Notes: a model not told the origin generated them from the sequence alone. A DNA stretch of 64,000 nt from Berberis thunbergii (GCA_003290165.1 QNQO01006223.1:1-64000); one strand, 5' to 3'. Shown: positions 32,350 through 44,521, counted from the first letter of the stretch. Program-made: numbers and translations.

Positions 32350-33540
32350 GTAGCTAGAAATTAGATCAATCTTGATACTTTATGTTCGATGAATGTTTCA
32401 AGATTGTTTGTACATGCTGTCGTCTTTTATGTTACTTTATGCGGTTATGCCTAACATTAAACTCTGGTCTTCTTCCTTTTCCATCACCTACAAATTGCCT
32501 CGTTTTGAATTCATTTATAGATTTTGAAAGCAAATCCATACCAACCACCATACCCAAATGAGAGCTCCCCTCCCGGTGTGTTTGCTGGCCTTGACCAATC
32601 AAAAGGCTGAGAAAGTGACACGTTCTACATCAAAATCATGTTAAATGTGTCGACAACTTTATGGAATTGGCAGTTCAACAAACATACACGACTCTTTAGT
32701 TGTTAGATGTTGTGTGTCATTTTCTGAGGGAATCCAAATTTTTTTATTTCTTTCAGGGTTCTTTTAGTTGTGTCTCACCGGAACTTCATATTTCTACAAA
32801 AGATCCTCCAGGTGTTCTATAACAAAATATCAGTTAATAGTTCAGCTAATCTAGTTTTCCTGGTAGCTTTTTCACCAAATAGATCTAGGTTATCAATAAA
32901 AACAGTTCAGGGGATCCACTATTGAATTTGTCTTATGGCTTGGCAAAAGGGATTGTCTTTTTTATGGTTTCTAAAATGAACTAGACTCTTGACATATGAA
33001 AGAACTTGTAGTTTTTGTTACATGGTGTAGCATGATAAAGGTGCTATGCTGGAGTAGAAATGTATGATCACTACCCGCCTCATTTTCCCATGTAGCTAGG
33101 AGAATCTTGAGATGAAGCTTACTGTATGAAGAGGTTGCATTTCAAGAAAAGATATTGGAATCGTAAAATATCACAATTTGAAAAAGGGGGCCCAGAAATC
33201 TTAAAATCCGACAGTTTGACTTTTGTCAGTCTGGAGTAAGGAAAAAGATACTCTCTTCTTGAATTTAGCTTGGTTTTGTGGCTAACAGTCAGGGTTTCAT
33301 CCTTGATTTGCTATTAGTGACACTCTGACCTTAAGGGACATACCACTAGGATGTCTTTGGGTGCTCACTTTGAGGAACTGCTTTTAAACATTATTGCACT
33401 GATTTGTACTTCTTACTCAACACCTTTCCATAATTCTGCCCAAGCTCCCTTAAAAGTTATTGTATATAACCTCAGTACTTCGTGGATCTTGCTTCATGGA
33501 AATCTTTCATTGTTATTTACTGTATTTGATCTTCAAGCAG
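32350..33540. other. Rest of bS18 intron 1
   Basis: No other feature seen. An open frame from 33351 is simply intron sequence read through into exon 2. Confidence 0.5.
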
Positions 33541-33896
33541 GTGATGCGACCAATGCTAGAAATGAGTCAGCTGATGATTTTGAGCACAGAATATTTGGAG
33601 GATTGCCAAGCAACAATCCAACTAATGACTCATTTTATCAAAAGCTTGATAGACTTGAAAAGGCTTGTGGGAGACCTGGGTTTAATTCTGACATGGATAG
33701 AAACGGCACTGGGGGCAGTAATTCCTCACTTCTTGATGGTCTAGATGATAGTTTTAGTACATTGTCAGATGGGAAGGATCGCAAGTTGAAGAATGCTGCA
33801 AATTGTTTTGAATTTGATCCGGAAGAGATAAACAGTGAAGACTATGCTTTCAGACCCGATGTTACATTTAGAAGAGGGATGACGTACGAACCTAAG
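33541..33896 (+). pseudogene. bS18 exon 2
   Basis: Acceptor TTCAAGCAG, then GDATNARNESADDFEHRIFG and onward to FRRGMTYEPK, donor GTAGAA at 33897. Open throughout, acidic, with FDPEEINSEDYAFRP conserved in plant bS18 extensions as I know them. Confidence 0.85.
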
Positions 33897-35388
33897 GTAG
33901 AAATGATATACTTTCTAGTTTGATAGCTTGGCATTTGGTCTTTAGGTTTACATGCATCACACTTCATCCTTTGCTACAATATCTTCAATCGCGAAAGGTG
34001 GTTCTCATTAGACTTATTTTGTTTTTTGAAAAATTTCTGTACTTAAATTGCTCATATTGTCATTTCATATGAAAAGCAACTTTAAGTTTTTGGTGTACCA
34101 TATTTTCATATCGCAACTTTGGTGGCAACTTATGCCTGTCATGTCTAATTATCTTGTGACCAGAAGATATCATGTGGTAAAGACTAAAGATAACTCATGT
34201 TGTCATCTAAAATTAGTGTATAATTAATAGTTTTGCTTAATGAGTTAGGAAAAAAGAAGTAAAATCAATTGTGTAATGCATTTAAATATTGGTTTGTCGA
34301 TATTATGGACATATTGAATATCAACTCATCAAACAACACTTAAAGAGTTATAATTAGTGAGCAATGATTATAATTGTGTATGTCCATCGTTGTCTTTTTT
34401 AGAGAAAACTGGGGTTGGCAGGCGTTCGCTTCATAAAGCTTGCGGGGTTATGATACTGAGTTCAAACCCTAGCAGCATCAAGTCACTGAAAATATCAAGA
34501 ACAGGCTTACCCCCAATATTTTCATACATGCCAAGTAGCTTATAAAGTTTGGGTGATGATATGGATACCATGATACCAAGTTACTATTTAAAAGAGCTTA
34601 CAGCCTTGCACCAAACAATTTGTAGGTGCCAGCAAGGTTAGTCATTAAAGTTTGTGGATAATGGTATCACATACCTCCAATTATTTTTTTATTATTTGAT
34701 GTTACGTTTTTTAAAGATCCATTTAAACAAACTTACATGACTACATCCTCCCCAAAAAGGGTTTCAGACCATCAGGTATTTTCCTCTATAAAACACATCC
34801 TATTCTTGAACATTACCCAATATATATAGTGAAATTTTGGGACCGGATTTACTCAAAAGTTTTGTATTGATAATGATTACTACACATGAGCTTTATCATC
34901 TCCTTCTTGCTTTGTTTTTTTGTTTTTTTTTTTCTTCCGCAAGGTGAACGTATGGTTGACCTTTCCTAATAAGGTTGAACAGCAAGCAAGTTATTAGTTA
35001 GAATTACTAGGGGCAATCAGATAACTTAGTTACTTGAGTTTGTATTCATTTCATGCTTTGTGTCAGGCTTCTTTAGCATCTGCAGAGTAATGACATTATC
35101 ATATTCATTAGTCATTTCATGCAGTCAATTTTTAAGCTATGACAACCTGCTAGCTAACAAATATATTTAAGACTCGTGTCACTATGGTGATGATAAGAGG
35201 CACAAGAAATTTGTTGCATGAGCCTTTTTTGTGCTGTGGGTGTGCATGTATTTCATGTGTATTCCAATCTTTTACTTTAATATCCAGAATGTTCACCATT
35301 GTATGATTTTAATTTTATTCCCTGCATTGCTCTAATTTGTTCTCGTTCGAGTTAATTCTAAGAGTAATATTTTCTCGCTTGCAATCAG
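33897..35388. other. bS18 intron 2
   Basis: No gene seen. GAGTTCAAACCCTAGCAGC at 34459 resembles a pol III B box and TTGGCAGG at 34414 weakly resembles an A box, so a decayed SINE is possible but not established. Confidence 0.45.
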
Positions 35389-35528
35389 GATCTGGATCTT
35401 ATAAAGCCAGGAGTGCGCAAACCTTTTAAAAGATACGAGTTTGAAGTAACAACAGAGGAGGTTTTAAGAAAATCAGATACGAGTTTGAAGTAACAACAGA
35501 GGAGGTTTTAAGAAAAGCTGATTTTCGG
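35389..35528 (+). pseudogene. bS18 exon 3 with a 44-bp tandem duplication
   Basis: Starts DLDLIKPGVRKPFKRYEFEV. The 44-bp unit starting AGATACGAGTTTGAAG occurs at 35431-35474 and again from 35475. The second copy is out of frame and meets TAA. Removing one unit gives TTEEVLRKADFR in frame with exon 4. The exon is followed by CTAACT, where GTAACT would be a normal donor. Confidence 0.85.
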
Positions 35529-36924
35529 CTAACTTCTTGTCCATTTAACAATTTCAGATGGCTTGTAAAATATCGTTGCACTTCCAACAGAGTTTGAAAT
35601 TTTGTTTTAGGCAAAAATTATTGGTCTTTAGATAAAGGGCACGTGCCGCCGAAATTTCTGATATGAAGAATTCATTCATGAGACTTGATCCATCATGTTT
35701 GTCAACGCATATGGTTCCTGTGTCTTTGCTAATCTGTTGTTCTGGCCACTCAATCAGTCAGATACTCATATCTCCTTTAGGCAAGGGCAGAAACATGTAC
35801 CAAATATGCTCTCAGTTTAACTCCAAACGGTCGAACTATATTTAAACGCACTAGCCAATCTATATTAAATATCTTTATATAGCAGTAATTAATTCAATGT
35901 CTATGTATTTCTTTCTCAATCATCCTGGCCCAGATGGCTGATTGTTAAATTCATTTACAAGAAGAATATATGTAACTGCATGACGGTGGTTGTTTATATC
36001 ATACTGTGTTCTATTCACCACCTATATAACGACACTATTTAAAAAAAAAAAAAAGCGTGTCGTATTGTGTTGGATACTCATGTCGACACTCATGGATACC
36101 CCATCATACACACTCCATGCTTAGATTATCAAACTTTTTTTCACATTTTTTTGAAAAGTTTCAATTCTATACTAACGTTGCAAGCATATTATGGCAAGTT
36201 AATAATGTATTGACCCCTAATGTTCAAGCGTGTTCCCTAGTTTATCGTGTTGTTTTTGCCAATGTATCCAACAATTCATGTTTGTGTTGTATACCAATAC
36301 CGGTATTTGTATCCTTGTTACATACTTCACCACAAATAGCGTATACAAAATAATGAGCTCTACACTAAAATTAAAACTACAACTATGATAAACCCTAAGA
36401 TAAAAAGATAAAGAAAATAATTCAATTTTCATTCAATCACCAACTATAATCTTTAATTTTGCCTTATAATTAGCCTAATAGCTTCTTTAGCAAGCAATTT
36501 AACTCTAAACCTAATTTGGCTAATTCCCTAATTAATATGGGCTTTATTATATTTACCCAATTAATAAATAAATACTAATCAATTACCCAATTACATCACA
36601 CTAGTTGAAGAAGCTTGTCCACAAGTTTCAAGGGTGCATGTTGTGCCTTCAACGACCAAAGAAATGGGTTCGCCAAGGAAATGAGCTCGCATTCACCATC
36701 AATTTGGGGTACCTCTTCTATTCCTTCTTGCTCATCGATCACATTAGTTAACAACATGGACTTCCCTCTTGGATGATTACTCGAACATGGCCAGGTTGGC
36801 CACATCCAAAGCATTTAAGTACGTATCAGAAACAGGTCGCTGCGGAAAGGCAGTGGAAGATCGAACCCGATTTACAAGACTTAACTCTCTGCGTGGTCTT
36901 GTAGTTGAAGCTTAGTTTTTGCAC

Positions 36925-37420
36925 ACTTAGCCATGTTCTCTACAGACAATTAGGGTGTCAAATTCTTTTAGGCCCAAGACAAATTTAAGCCTATCATCTA
37001 GGCCATGGTGGAAACAGTACGCTGTCTGTCCTTCTGGTTCTTGAGGCATCGCTCGCATATTCAAAGTTTTGAAGTTAGTTGCATAATCATTAACAGAACA
37101 CCCACTTTGTGTGACTCCCATCAACCTTCCAGAAATGTCACGTTTATAATCCAAAGGAACAAAAACTGCATACATCAAGTTGTGCACGACATCACAATTC
37201 ATCACAGGAGGTAGACACATTGTTGTCCATCGAGTAATCTCTTCTTGCGTAGTACCTTTCAGTTTAATGGTCACTCATTTCACTGCTTTGCATCCCTCAT
37301 ATTCTTAAGAATGTGATCAATTTCCATATATCAATCAACAAATGCATCACCAAGCTCTGCCCCATCATACAAACGAACATCGTTTCTATCTTATATCATC
37401 CTGCTCTATGACAACTAGCA
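36925..37420 (-). pseudogene. LTR-retrotransposon gag fragment
   Basis: On the minus strand: GDAFVDWYMEIDHILKNMRD near 37350-37290, MTIKLKGTTQEEITRW from 37274, FVPLDYKRDISGRLMGVTQ, then DYATNFKTLNMRA and FHHGLDDRLKFVLGL. The order W..D...KL...FVPLDY...G...VNDYA..F is that of Retrotrans_gag of Ty3/gypsy elements. It has stops between pieces and no LTRs paired by eye. Downstream minus-strand sequence to 36600 may be the following pol part but is too decayed to call. Confidence 0.6.
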
Positions 37421-38091
37421 GTGGCGCCAACTAATCATTCTATACAAAGTGGCCTCCATACGCCTGATCTCCTAAATGAGGAGGATGAAAATGCTAATTT
37501 CCTCATCTACCACATCCCAAAGGTGCTCGAACATGTCTATCTTGCATAGGTGACCATGGAGGATGCGGGTCTCGTTGTTGCTCTTCTACCCAATTATGAA
37601 CATACTCTTGTGAAAAATCAATTGGGTCTGTGACTGATTGCTATGGAGAGACAACAAATCTAGCATGTACCTCATCATGGGATTCAACCAGATAGATTTG
37701 TGGAGGTTTTGGGGAAGCATACTGGATGGTCGGATAGTTGATAGTATGGAAGGAAATTATGGTTCAAGCAACTACTAGAAGTACATAACTTGCCCGAGGA
37801 CTAGGCTAAGCATTGAAATGGCATAAGGATTGACGTTTAGGGTTTCACGACGATGGCATGGTGAAGGGGGCGTCGAAAAAGATTGGGGTTGAGGGAGAAA
37901 ACTTCCCAAGGTGTTAGGAAGGGGAGTTGCAGCACATGGAGGGGAGGAGGGTCGTGGGGGTTGTTAGAGTGGTGGTGTGGAGTGGGGTTGGTCGACGACA
38001 GGCATCTCCTGGCTTCACTGCTGGTGGTGGTGGTGCCGATCGACACTTGGGGCCGGTTGGGTGCTTCTTGTGGGTGCTCGATGGCCTCCTG

Positions 38092-38153
38092 GGTGGTTTG
38101 TTTCCCTTCGCAAAATTTGTTAGGTGGTTTGTTTCCCTTCGCAAAATTTGTTA
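38092..38153. repeat. 31-bp tandem duplication
   Basis: GGTGGTTTGTTTCCCTTCGC plus CAAAATTTGTTA, 38092-38122 repeated at 38123-38153 without change. Confidence 0.9.
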
Positions 38154-38476
38154 AACATTAAAACTCAGTTCTCTATTCATAAAATTAATTATATATATAC
38201 ATGCACATGCGCGCGCACACACTTTAGGCCCAGTTAATTGGCTGATTTTGAGTATATGCCCGAGTTGATCTAAAGTTGAACTTCAGGCCCTGTGAACAAC
38301 ACTTCAACCATATTATCTCTCATCTTCTCTTTCTCCTCCCTCATTTCCACTCTGAGAACCCTAGTCACCTTCACCAAATCTCTGCGTTTCATATAGTTTT
38401 CTTTGTAATCTCCCATATAATTTGTTTACTTCAGATTTACTCTTTTCTGATCATTTAAGTTACCGGTTTCATGCAG

Positions 38477-38536
38477 AATGTGAGATTCCTTGCCAACTTT
38501 ATCACAGAAGCTGGAATTATCATCAAAAGGAGTCAA
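38477..38536 (+). pseudogene. bS18 exon 4
   Basis: 60 bp, acceptor TTTCATGCAG, coding NVRFLANFITEAGIII then KRSQ, donor GTGAAT at 38537. This is the heart of the S18 fold, and both junctions are phase 0. Confidence 0.85.
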
Positions 38537-39595
38537 GTGAATTTATATTTTTACTGAAATCTGGTAACTGTTATATCAACTCTAGAGTTTTTTTTGGTAA
38601 CTTATGCTTTTACATTCAAGGGCATTCAAACTTACCAAGACCATCTTTGGGTCTGGGACAAATTATGCATTTCAAAATTTTATATAATTCTTCTACAGCA
38701 TATCCATGAAATCTAGGAATCTCGCTGTATCCATCTTCTTTCTCGATGTACCTCTTCGCTCATCTTAATTTCCTTACTCTTTCTCTTCCCTTGGCAACAC
38801 CCTATATCACTCCCTGTCTTGAATTATTGTTCTCTCTTATTTCTCTTCCAGTCTGGGAAAGCTGAAACAGTGAAACCCCGTCTCTTGCTCTCTCATTCTC
38901 TGTAGCTCTCTCACTCCTTGGACCCTTTCGTTTCACTTGACTGTTTCTTTCTGCTTTCTCATTCTCGTTATTAGTTGCGTCTTGTAGGCACGTTTAGAGC
39001 CACTAACAAACAACAGTATCTTATTACATGCTGCCTACTTCTTTCTTTCTCCTCACATCATATGTAAACTTCTCCATGTTTTAACATGATAATTTTATCA
39101 ACACCGCCCTCTCTTTTTGCCCACTTGTTTCTTGTTTGTTTTCAAAGGTTGAATTTTCAAAAGAGCACCGCTGCAAATGAAATTGGTTTATTATTGAGTT
39201 CTGTTCGAATTTTATTTAGTTCATACGCAATTCCATTTCACATTGAACATTTGGGTGTGATAATTTTTTAGAGACAATATATTCATAATCCATGTGGCGT
39301 AGACTCAGAAAGACATTGGTGACACAACTTTTGGTACAAACAACCACTTATACTCTGTTTACTCAGGTTTCACCGGAGTCGGCATTTAGAAAATGAAATG
39401 CATGATTTGCTTAATACTAGCTTTTGAACCATAAACTCTAATGGACTCCCAGGAGTTCATTTTTGTGTGATCAAATGTGCTATATCTCATGATTCACATA
39501 GGTTAGGGAGGTTTGGTTGGGTTGTTCAGACTTATTTTACGAAAAAAATGTTGATGTACTTCTCTCTCTGATATTTATTGTTCTCCAATCTGCAG
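38537..39595. other. bS18 intron 4
   Basis: Pyrimidine-rich at 38760-38960; no gene or element end identified. Confidence 0.5.
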
Positions 39596-39781
39596 ACTCG
39601 CATCAGTGCCAAGGCCCAGAGAAAAGTTGCTAGGGAGATCAAGACAACTCGTGCCTTTGGCCTAATGCCATTCACTACGATGGGACAAGACCCATTTGTG
39701 TATGGTCAAACAAGAGACGAGGATGAAGAAAACGAGGAAGATGAGTACGAAGATCCAATCAGTCCTGAGGACCTTATCTGA
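39596..39781 (+). pseudogene. bS18 exon 5 and stop
   Basis: Acceptor CCAATCTGCAG, then TRISAKAQRKVAREIKTTRA, GLMPFTTMG and the acidic tail DEDEENEEDEYEDPISPED, stop TGA at 39779-39781. Open and well conserved. Confidence 0.88.
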
Positions 39782-40223
39782 CCAGAAGATCGTGTGTGGT
39801 TTTGTTGGCTCACCTTTTCCAGTTTAATGGTTCATGGAAGGAAGTGTTACCATGTCTCTAGCGTGTTTATCTTGAATCACCTTCTGGATTTTTATAAGGA
39901 TATTGGGTAATCAAGATTCTAATGTTTGAAGTAAGCAAACTGCTTCGGTTATAAGCAGCAAGAGTTTCTCAAGTACATTTAAACAAAAACTTCAGCTAGA
40001 TACACACGCTGCATGATTCAGATCTATTGCCCCTATATGGTGTTATGTGTGAAATAGTCATCTAACAAATAGTGACAAAGTTCATTGCCTCTATAAGAAA
40101 AGTTTTTTGATCTGATCACGTATGTTGTGTCTTTCTCGTGTTCTTTATTATTGAGCTGACAATTGAAGAAAAGTAAACAATTGTGTAAGAAGTAGAGGTG
40201 GGCACGAGACATGATGGATTTCA

Positions 40224-40749
40224 TGTTGGAGTTTGTATAGCAAATAACCAACATTGAAGAGAAAAGATGTGTCTTTTGCACTTGAAGAAAAAAAATGTCT
40301 TTTGAATTAAGAAAAGATGTGTTTAATCAACACGCTCTTTTGTTCTCTATATATTGAAGAGAAAAATAAGTTTTCAAACACATTTATTTTTTTTAGAGTT
40401 ATTCATTTTTCTTCACTTTTGAGAGAGATCGCATTCGGTAAATTCGCTAGAACCAACATTCTTGTGCCAAGGTGTTGGTGTTAGATAGTTGAATCCTAGT
40501 AGTCAGGTGCCTAAAGAACTACAACACTGAGTAGGGCCGAATTATGCCCACAGGACATAGCGTAGCCGCTAGCTTTTATGTACAAATTTTAGACGTACCC
40601 ACTCTGCCAATTCAAGATAGTGATTTCGCAAGCCTGTATCTGCAATAAAAATTAGTAGATTTATTTATTTTATTTTAAATGCAAATAGTATTTGTATTGT
40701 TATATTATTTATTTCAAATAAATTTATACATTGTTCTGATTGTTCTGCA
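40224..40749 (+). repeat. 5' LTR of the copia element
   Basis: 526 bp, TG...CA. Matches 42447-42994, for example GAAGAGAAAAGATGTGTCTT near 40255, and GGACATAGCGTA(G/T)CCGCTAGC near 40553 and 42779. Confidence 0.85.
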
Positions 40750-40768
40750 ACAATCTATAGACAAAATT

Positions 40769-41475
40769 ATGGAACAATCAGTTAATGGCGTCAAAGCCCA
40801 TGTTGAGAAACCAGACAAGTTCAAGGGTATGGATTTCAAACGCTGGCAACAGAAAATGTTGTTATATCTAACAACCTTGAACATTGCTCATATTGTCAAG
40901 GAATATGTTCCTGTCACTGAAGGAGATAATATTTCCATAGATCAATTTAATGCAATTGATGCATGGAAAAATAGTGAGTTTTTATGCAGGAACTATATCC
41001 TAAACAGTCTTGATGAAATGTTGTATGAGGTATATAGATCATACAAAACATCAAAAGAACTTTGGGAATCCCTAGAGAATAAATATAAAATTGAAGATGC
41101 TGGTTCAAAGAAATTTATCATTGAAATTTTTTTAAAGTACAAAATGATAGACTCGAAGACTGTTGTGAACCAAGTGGAGGAACTCCAGATTATGATCCTA
41201 GAACTTGCTAGAGAGGGAATGGAATTGCTACACTAATTTGCAGTCGGGGCTGTCATTGAGAAATTGCCGCCATCTTGGAACGATTTCAAGATTCATCTCA
41301 AACATAAGAAGACTAATATGACAATGGAGGATTTGGTTCTCAAATTAAGGGTTTAAGAAAATCACCGCAAGAGTAAGGGAATGAATACTTTTGAGTTCGA
41401 CGCCAAAGCCAATGTGGTTGAGGATGAAAACAAGTCCAAGCCTAAGTACGACATTCAGAAAATGGTAAAACTGCA
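40769..41475 (+). pseudogene. Copia gag (UBN2-type), broken by stops
   Basis: MEQSVNGVKAHVEKPDKFKG begins near 40769, then DFKRWQQKMLLYLTTLN, SKELWESLENKYKIEDAGSK and KFIIEIFLKYKMIDSKTVVN. It stops at 41234 (TAA where the frame continues FAVGAVIEKLPPSWNDFK), then LKHKKTNMTMEDLVLKLR and another stop. It has the typical order of the gag polypeptide of LTR copia-type. Confidence 0.8.
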
Positions 41476-41656
41476 AAATCCACAAGTGGATATGTATTTA
41501 CACTTGGTGGGGCAGTAGTGTTGTGGAAATCATAAAAACAAACGTGTATAACACGTTCCACAATGCAATATGAATTTATAACCTTAGATTAGATTGCTGA
41601 AGAAGTAGATTGGCTGAGAATTTTTTTTAGAAGATATTCCATTATGACCTTAATAT

Positions 41657-41905
41657 GTGATTGCTATATGTATTCACTGTGACTACATGACAGCCATTGC
41701 ACAAGCAAAAAATAACATTTACATTGGCAAGTCTAAGCACATAAGACGACGGTATAACAGTATAAAACAATTGCTCAAAACTGGGATCATTTCAATTGAC
41801 TATGTGAAGTCAAAGGAGAACATTGCGAATCAACTTACAAAGGGTATACTAATAGAGAAAGTGTTAAAATTATCGAAGGGAATGGGCTTAAAGCCAATCC
41901 AATGA
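41657..41905 (+). pseudogene. Copia RNase H C-terminal fragment
   Basis: IHCDYMTAIAQAKNNIYIGK then SKHIRRRYNSIKQLLKTGII and DYVKSKENIANQLTKG, the usual end of copia pol (…HIRRRHN…ISVDYVKSKENLADPLTKG). The upstream pol is missing. Confidence 0.85.
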
Positions 41906-42446
41906 GGAGTATATGAAATTTCAATGCCTAGGTTCAAAAAGGCAAACTAGTTAGGTGAAACTCAAAGAATAGAGTGTACACACTTACTCATTCCTATGAT
42001 AAGAAATGTATACTACCTGTGATGGTCATGGTGAATATTTATTTATTCTTATTGACACTAATCTCTTGAGAGATAAGATGAATACAACAAGGTATTAATA
42101 ATCTAAGTGTCACCTATATGGGAGTAAATGTGGGGTCGCATTTATGAGAATGATATGGCTGAGTTCTCTAAAACTCTCATGAATCCGGGATTTGTTCAAG
42201 ACCAAAATGAACACAACCGTATGAATTGAAAAATGTCAAGATATAATATGTGTGATGTTCATTGTCTTAATTTACTAAACATGGTGAACAATTCAATGTC
42301 TCCTATACACACTGCGTCATCGATAAATTTGATAAGTATTCACTAAGGAATGTTCAAGTCCAAAAGAAACCTCTCCCGATGCATATTATGTCTAAGTTTC
42401 TCTCCAGAAGGCAACTTTGTATATTTACTATACAAATGTGGGGTAT

Positions 42447-42994
42447 TGTTGGAGTTTGTATAGCAAATAACCAATATTGGAGAGAAAAGATGTGTCTTTT
42501 GCACTTGAAGAGAAAAAATGTGTCTTTTGAATTAAGAAATGATGTGTCTGATCAACACACCTTTTTGTTCTCTATATATTGAAGAGAAAAACAAGTTCCT
42601 CAAACACATTAATTTTTTGTAAAATTATTCATTATTCTTCACTTTTGAGAGAGATCGCATTTGGTAAATTCGCCAAAACCAACACCCTTGTGCTAAGGTG
42701 TTGGTATTAGATAATTGAATCGTGGTAGCAAGATGCGTAAAAAACTACACCATTGAGTAGGGAAAATTTTTGTCTATAGGACATAGCGTATCCGCTAGCC
42801 TCTATCTACAAATCAAGACGTACCAAATGTGCCAATTCAAGATAGTGATTTCGCAAGCCTGTATCTGCAATACAAGTTAGTAGATTTATTTATTTTATTT
42901 GATTTCGTTGTTATCAATTTATAATATAAATAGTATTTGTATTGCTATATTATTTATTTCAAATAAATTTATACATTGTTCTGATTGTTCTCCA
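42447..42994 (+). repeat. 3' LTR of the copia element
   Basis: 548 bp, TGTTGGAG...GTTCTCCA. Slightly longer than the 5' LTR because of an extra GATTTCGTTG...ATAATATA block near 42900-42926. Confidence 0.85.
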
Positions 42995-43867
42995 ATACCT
43001 CATCCTTATCCCATCATGTTTGTTTGGGACGGGAAGGGATAGACCTCATCGCGATCTCGTCCCATCCCAAACGGGTTCGGGATGGAACATGATGAACATG
43101 TACTAAATTTTGGATTGAAAATTTAACATGCAAGATTGCAAATTTTGGATTTACCAAATACACAACTCTAAAAACAACTATATAACTTTAAGCCATTGAA
43201 TTATTTTCACATTTCATTAGCTTTTACTCCATTATTTTGGAACCATTATTAAAGATAGCCATTTTTTGTGCATTGCTAACGAAAATGATCAATGAGTTTG
43301 TCATTAAAAACTACGAGGAGCACACATTGCTGTCGTCAAGAGTTAGGAAAAAAAATAAGGGAGAGAGTTTGAGTTAGATTCATTAGTGAGTTGGATGGAA
43401 GCTTGTAAGAATAAAATAGTCATGTCAATAAATAAAACAACAAATAAGTCATGTCAACAAATAGTTTCATACTACATATTTCATATTAAATATTAAAAAA
43501 ATAGCTCAAGATGGGATGAGCGAGATTGAAAATCTTCATCCCGATCCCATCCTACTCTAGATCGGGACGGGATGAGATCGAGATGAGATTGATCAATCCC
43601 AATAGGACCCAAAAAATTGGGACGGGACGGGATCAGGATCGCAAGATAGGATGCTCACCTAGGGGTGGGAAAACGAGTTGAGGATCTGCGGGTTTAAATC
43701 GATTCAGACCGTTTTGCTCTAAACGGTCCGGATTTTAATTGTGTTTTTAGATACGGTCTGGATCTGTTATAAAACGGTTCGGTCCCGGTTCTTATTATTT
43801 TAAAAAAGGGTCCGGGATGGCCCGTTTCAAATCACATTTATAAGTTAAAAATTAAAATACTAAGGTG

Positions 43868-44235
43868 GGGGTATTCAATTCGAGATTTGAATGGACTTTG
43901 AAGAATTTTAAATCTCGTGGATTTTAAAAGGTTTCAAATGATTTTACAAAATCCATTGGATTTTGATGAGTTTTAGGGGGGGGGAGGGTATTGTATCTGG
44001 ATTTTGTGGGCAATTTAATAAATTCCATGGATTATGAAAATCCAAGTGTATTCAATTTGGATTTTAAAAAGTCCACAAAAGTCTAGGGGTATTCAATCAG
44101 GATTTTAAAAAGTCTTTCTGAAATCCATAAAGTCTAGGGGTATTCAATATGGATTTCAGAAAGTCCACAAAAGTTTTAGGGCATTCAAAATATCATTCAT
44201 ATTTATGGATTTGGAAAATCATGGATTCTCATGGA
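43868..44235. repeat. Clustered TIR-like units GGGGTATTCAAT, left cluster
   Basis: TAGGGGTATTCAAT(C/A) occurs at about 44083 and 44134, with related forms at 43867 and 44045 and AAAAGTC / TGGATTTT pairs between. The complementary forms are at 49215-49390 (TATTGAATACCCCTAG at 49273). These resemble ends of PIF/Harbinger MITEs inserted into each other. Confidence 0.55.
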
Positions 44236-44521
44236 CTTTGTAGTGTTAGGTATAAATAACAAAGTTCAATAGTTTGCCAGCCTCCATATCAAAGATTTCA
44301 ACGTGAAAAAAAGTCTCCCAAAGTTCTTCCTTGTGCCAGCCGCGAAGAGGTTGGTTCCCATTATCTTGTTTTCTCGATTCTTTTTCTATCTTTGCATAAA
44401 CACAAGAGAGAGAAAAAGATGACGATGACTGATCTGCCTTTACATTTATACAAAATACACAACACTCCACCAAAAGCTCTCTCTTTTATCACATCTTCTT
44501 CTTCTTCTCTGACCGATTTCC

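Larger units (their letters stand above)
35529..38476. other. bS18 intron 3, with retrotransposon and repeat debris
   Basis: Holds the gag remnant at 36925-37420, a 31-bp tandem duplication at 38092-38153 and a TA/CA/GC microsatellite at about 38186-38221. Sequence at 36055-36120 resembles the GTGTCG-rich ends of the hAT element at 56393. A GGT/GGGG-rich stretch (37860-38100) gives long spurious frames on both strands. Confidence 0.5.
31012..39781 (+). pseudogene. Organellar (probably mitochondrial) ribosomal protein bS18 gene, five exons, apparently broken
   Basis: Exons inferred from splice sites and reading continuity: 31012-31109, 33541-33896, 35389-35528, 38477-38536, 39596-39781. The product is a small-subunit ribosomal protein S18 with a long plant N-terminal extension: a transit-like start (KLRQQLCKARPLSTN), an acidic middle (FDPEEINSEDYAFRPDVTF), then the S18 core RPFKRYEFEVTTEEVLRK, NVRFLANFITEAG and RISAKAQRKVAREIK, and an acidic tail. 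Three lesions are visible: the ATG at 31012 is one base out of frame with the transit-like frame; exon 3 has a 44-bp tandem duplication that shifts frame into a stop; and the base after exon 3 gives CT instead of the GT donor. Exons 2, 4 and 5 are clean, so loss would be recent or the lesions allelic. Introns are long and transposon-loaded. Predicted role: mitoribosome small subunit. Confidence 0.8.
40224..42994 (+). mobile_element. Ty1/copia element with most of pol deleted
   Basis: LTRs at 40224-40749 and 42447-42994 start TGTTGGAGTTTGTATAGCAA and end TGTTCTGCA and TGTTCTCCA. A purine tract AAATGTGGGG precedes the right LTR. The interior keeps gag and only the last part of RNase H, so protease, integrase and reverse transcriptase are gone and it could move only with help. 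The 5-bp flanks TTTCA and ATACC do not match. No clear tRNA-Met primer site follows the left LTR. Confidence 0.82.
40193..43662. mobile_element. hAT family B copy, interrupted by copia
   Basis: The left end TAGAGGTGGGCAC is followed, across the copia insertion, by CCTCATCCTTATCCCATC and TCTCGTCCCATCCCAAACGG (43049-43072), which match the end of 55188-55849 read backwards (CCGTTTGGGATGGGACGAAA). The right end, GGGACGGGATCAGGATCGCA then GGATGCTCACCTA, is at 43620-43662. It has no transposase. Confidence 0.65.

Noticed and set aside
33460..33744. Second plus-strand frame over bS18 exon 2
   Set aside because: Out of frame with the conserved bS18 sequence and with both splice junctions.
37837..38161. 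Overlapping frames on both strands, Trp/Gly- or Pro/Thr-rich
   Set aside because: GGTGGTGGG composition within an intron; no domain.
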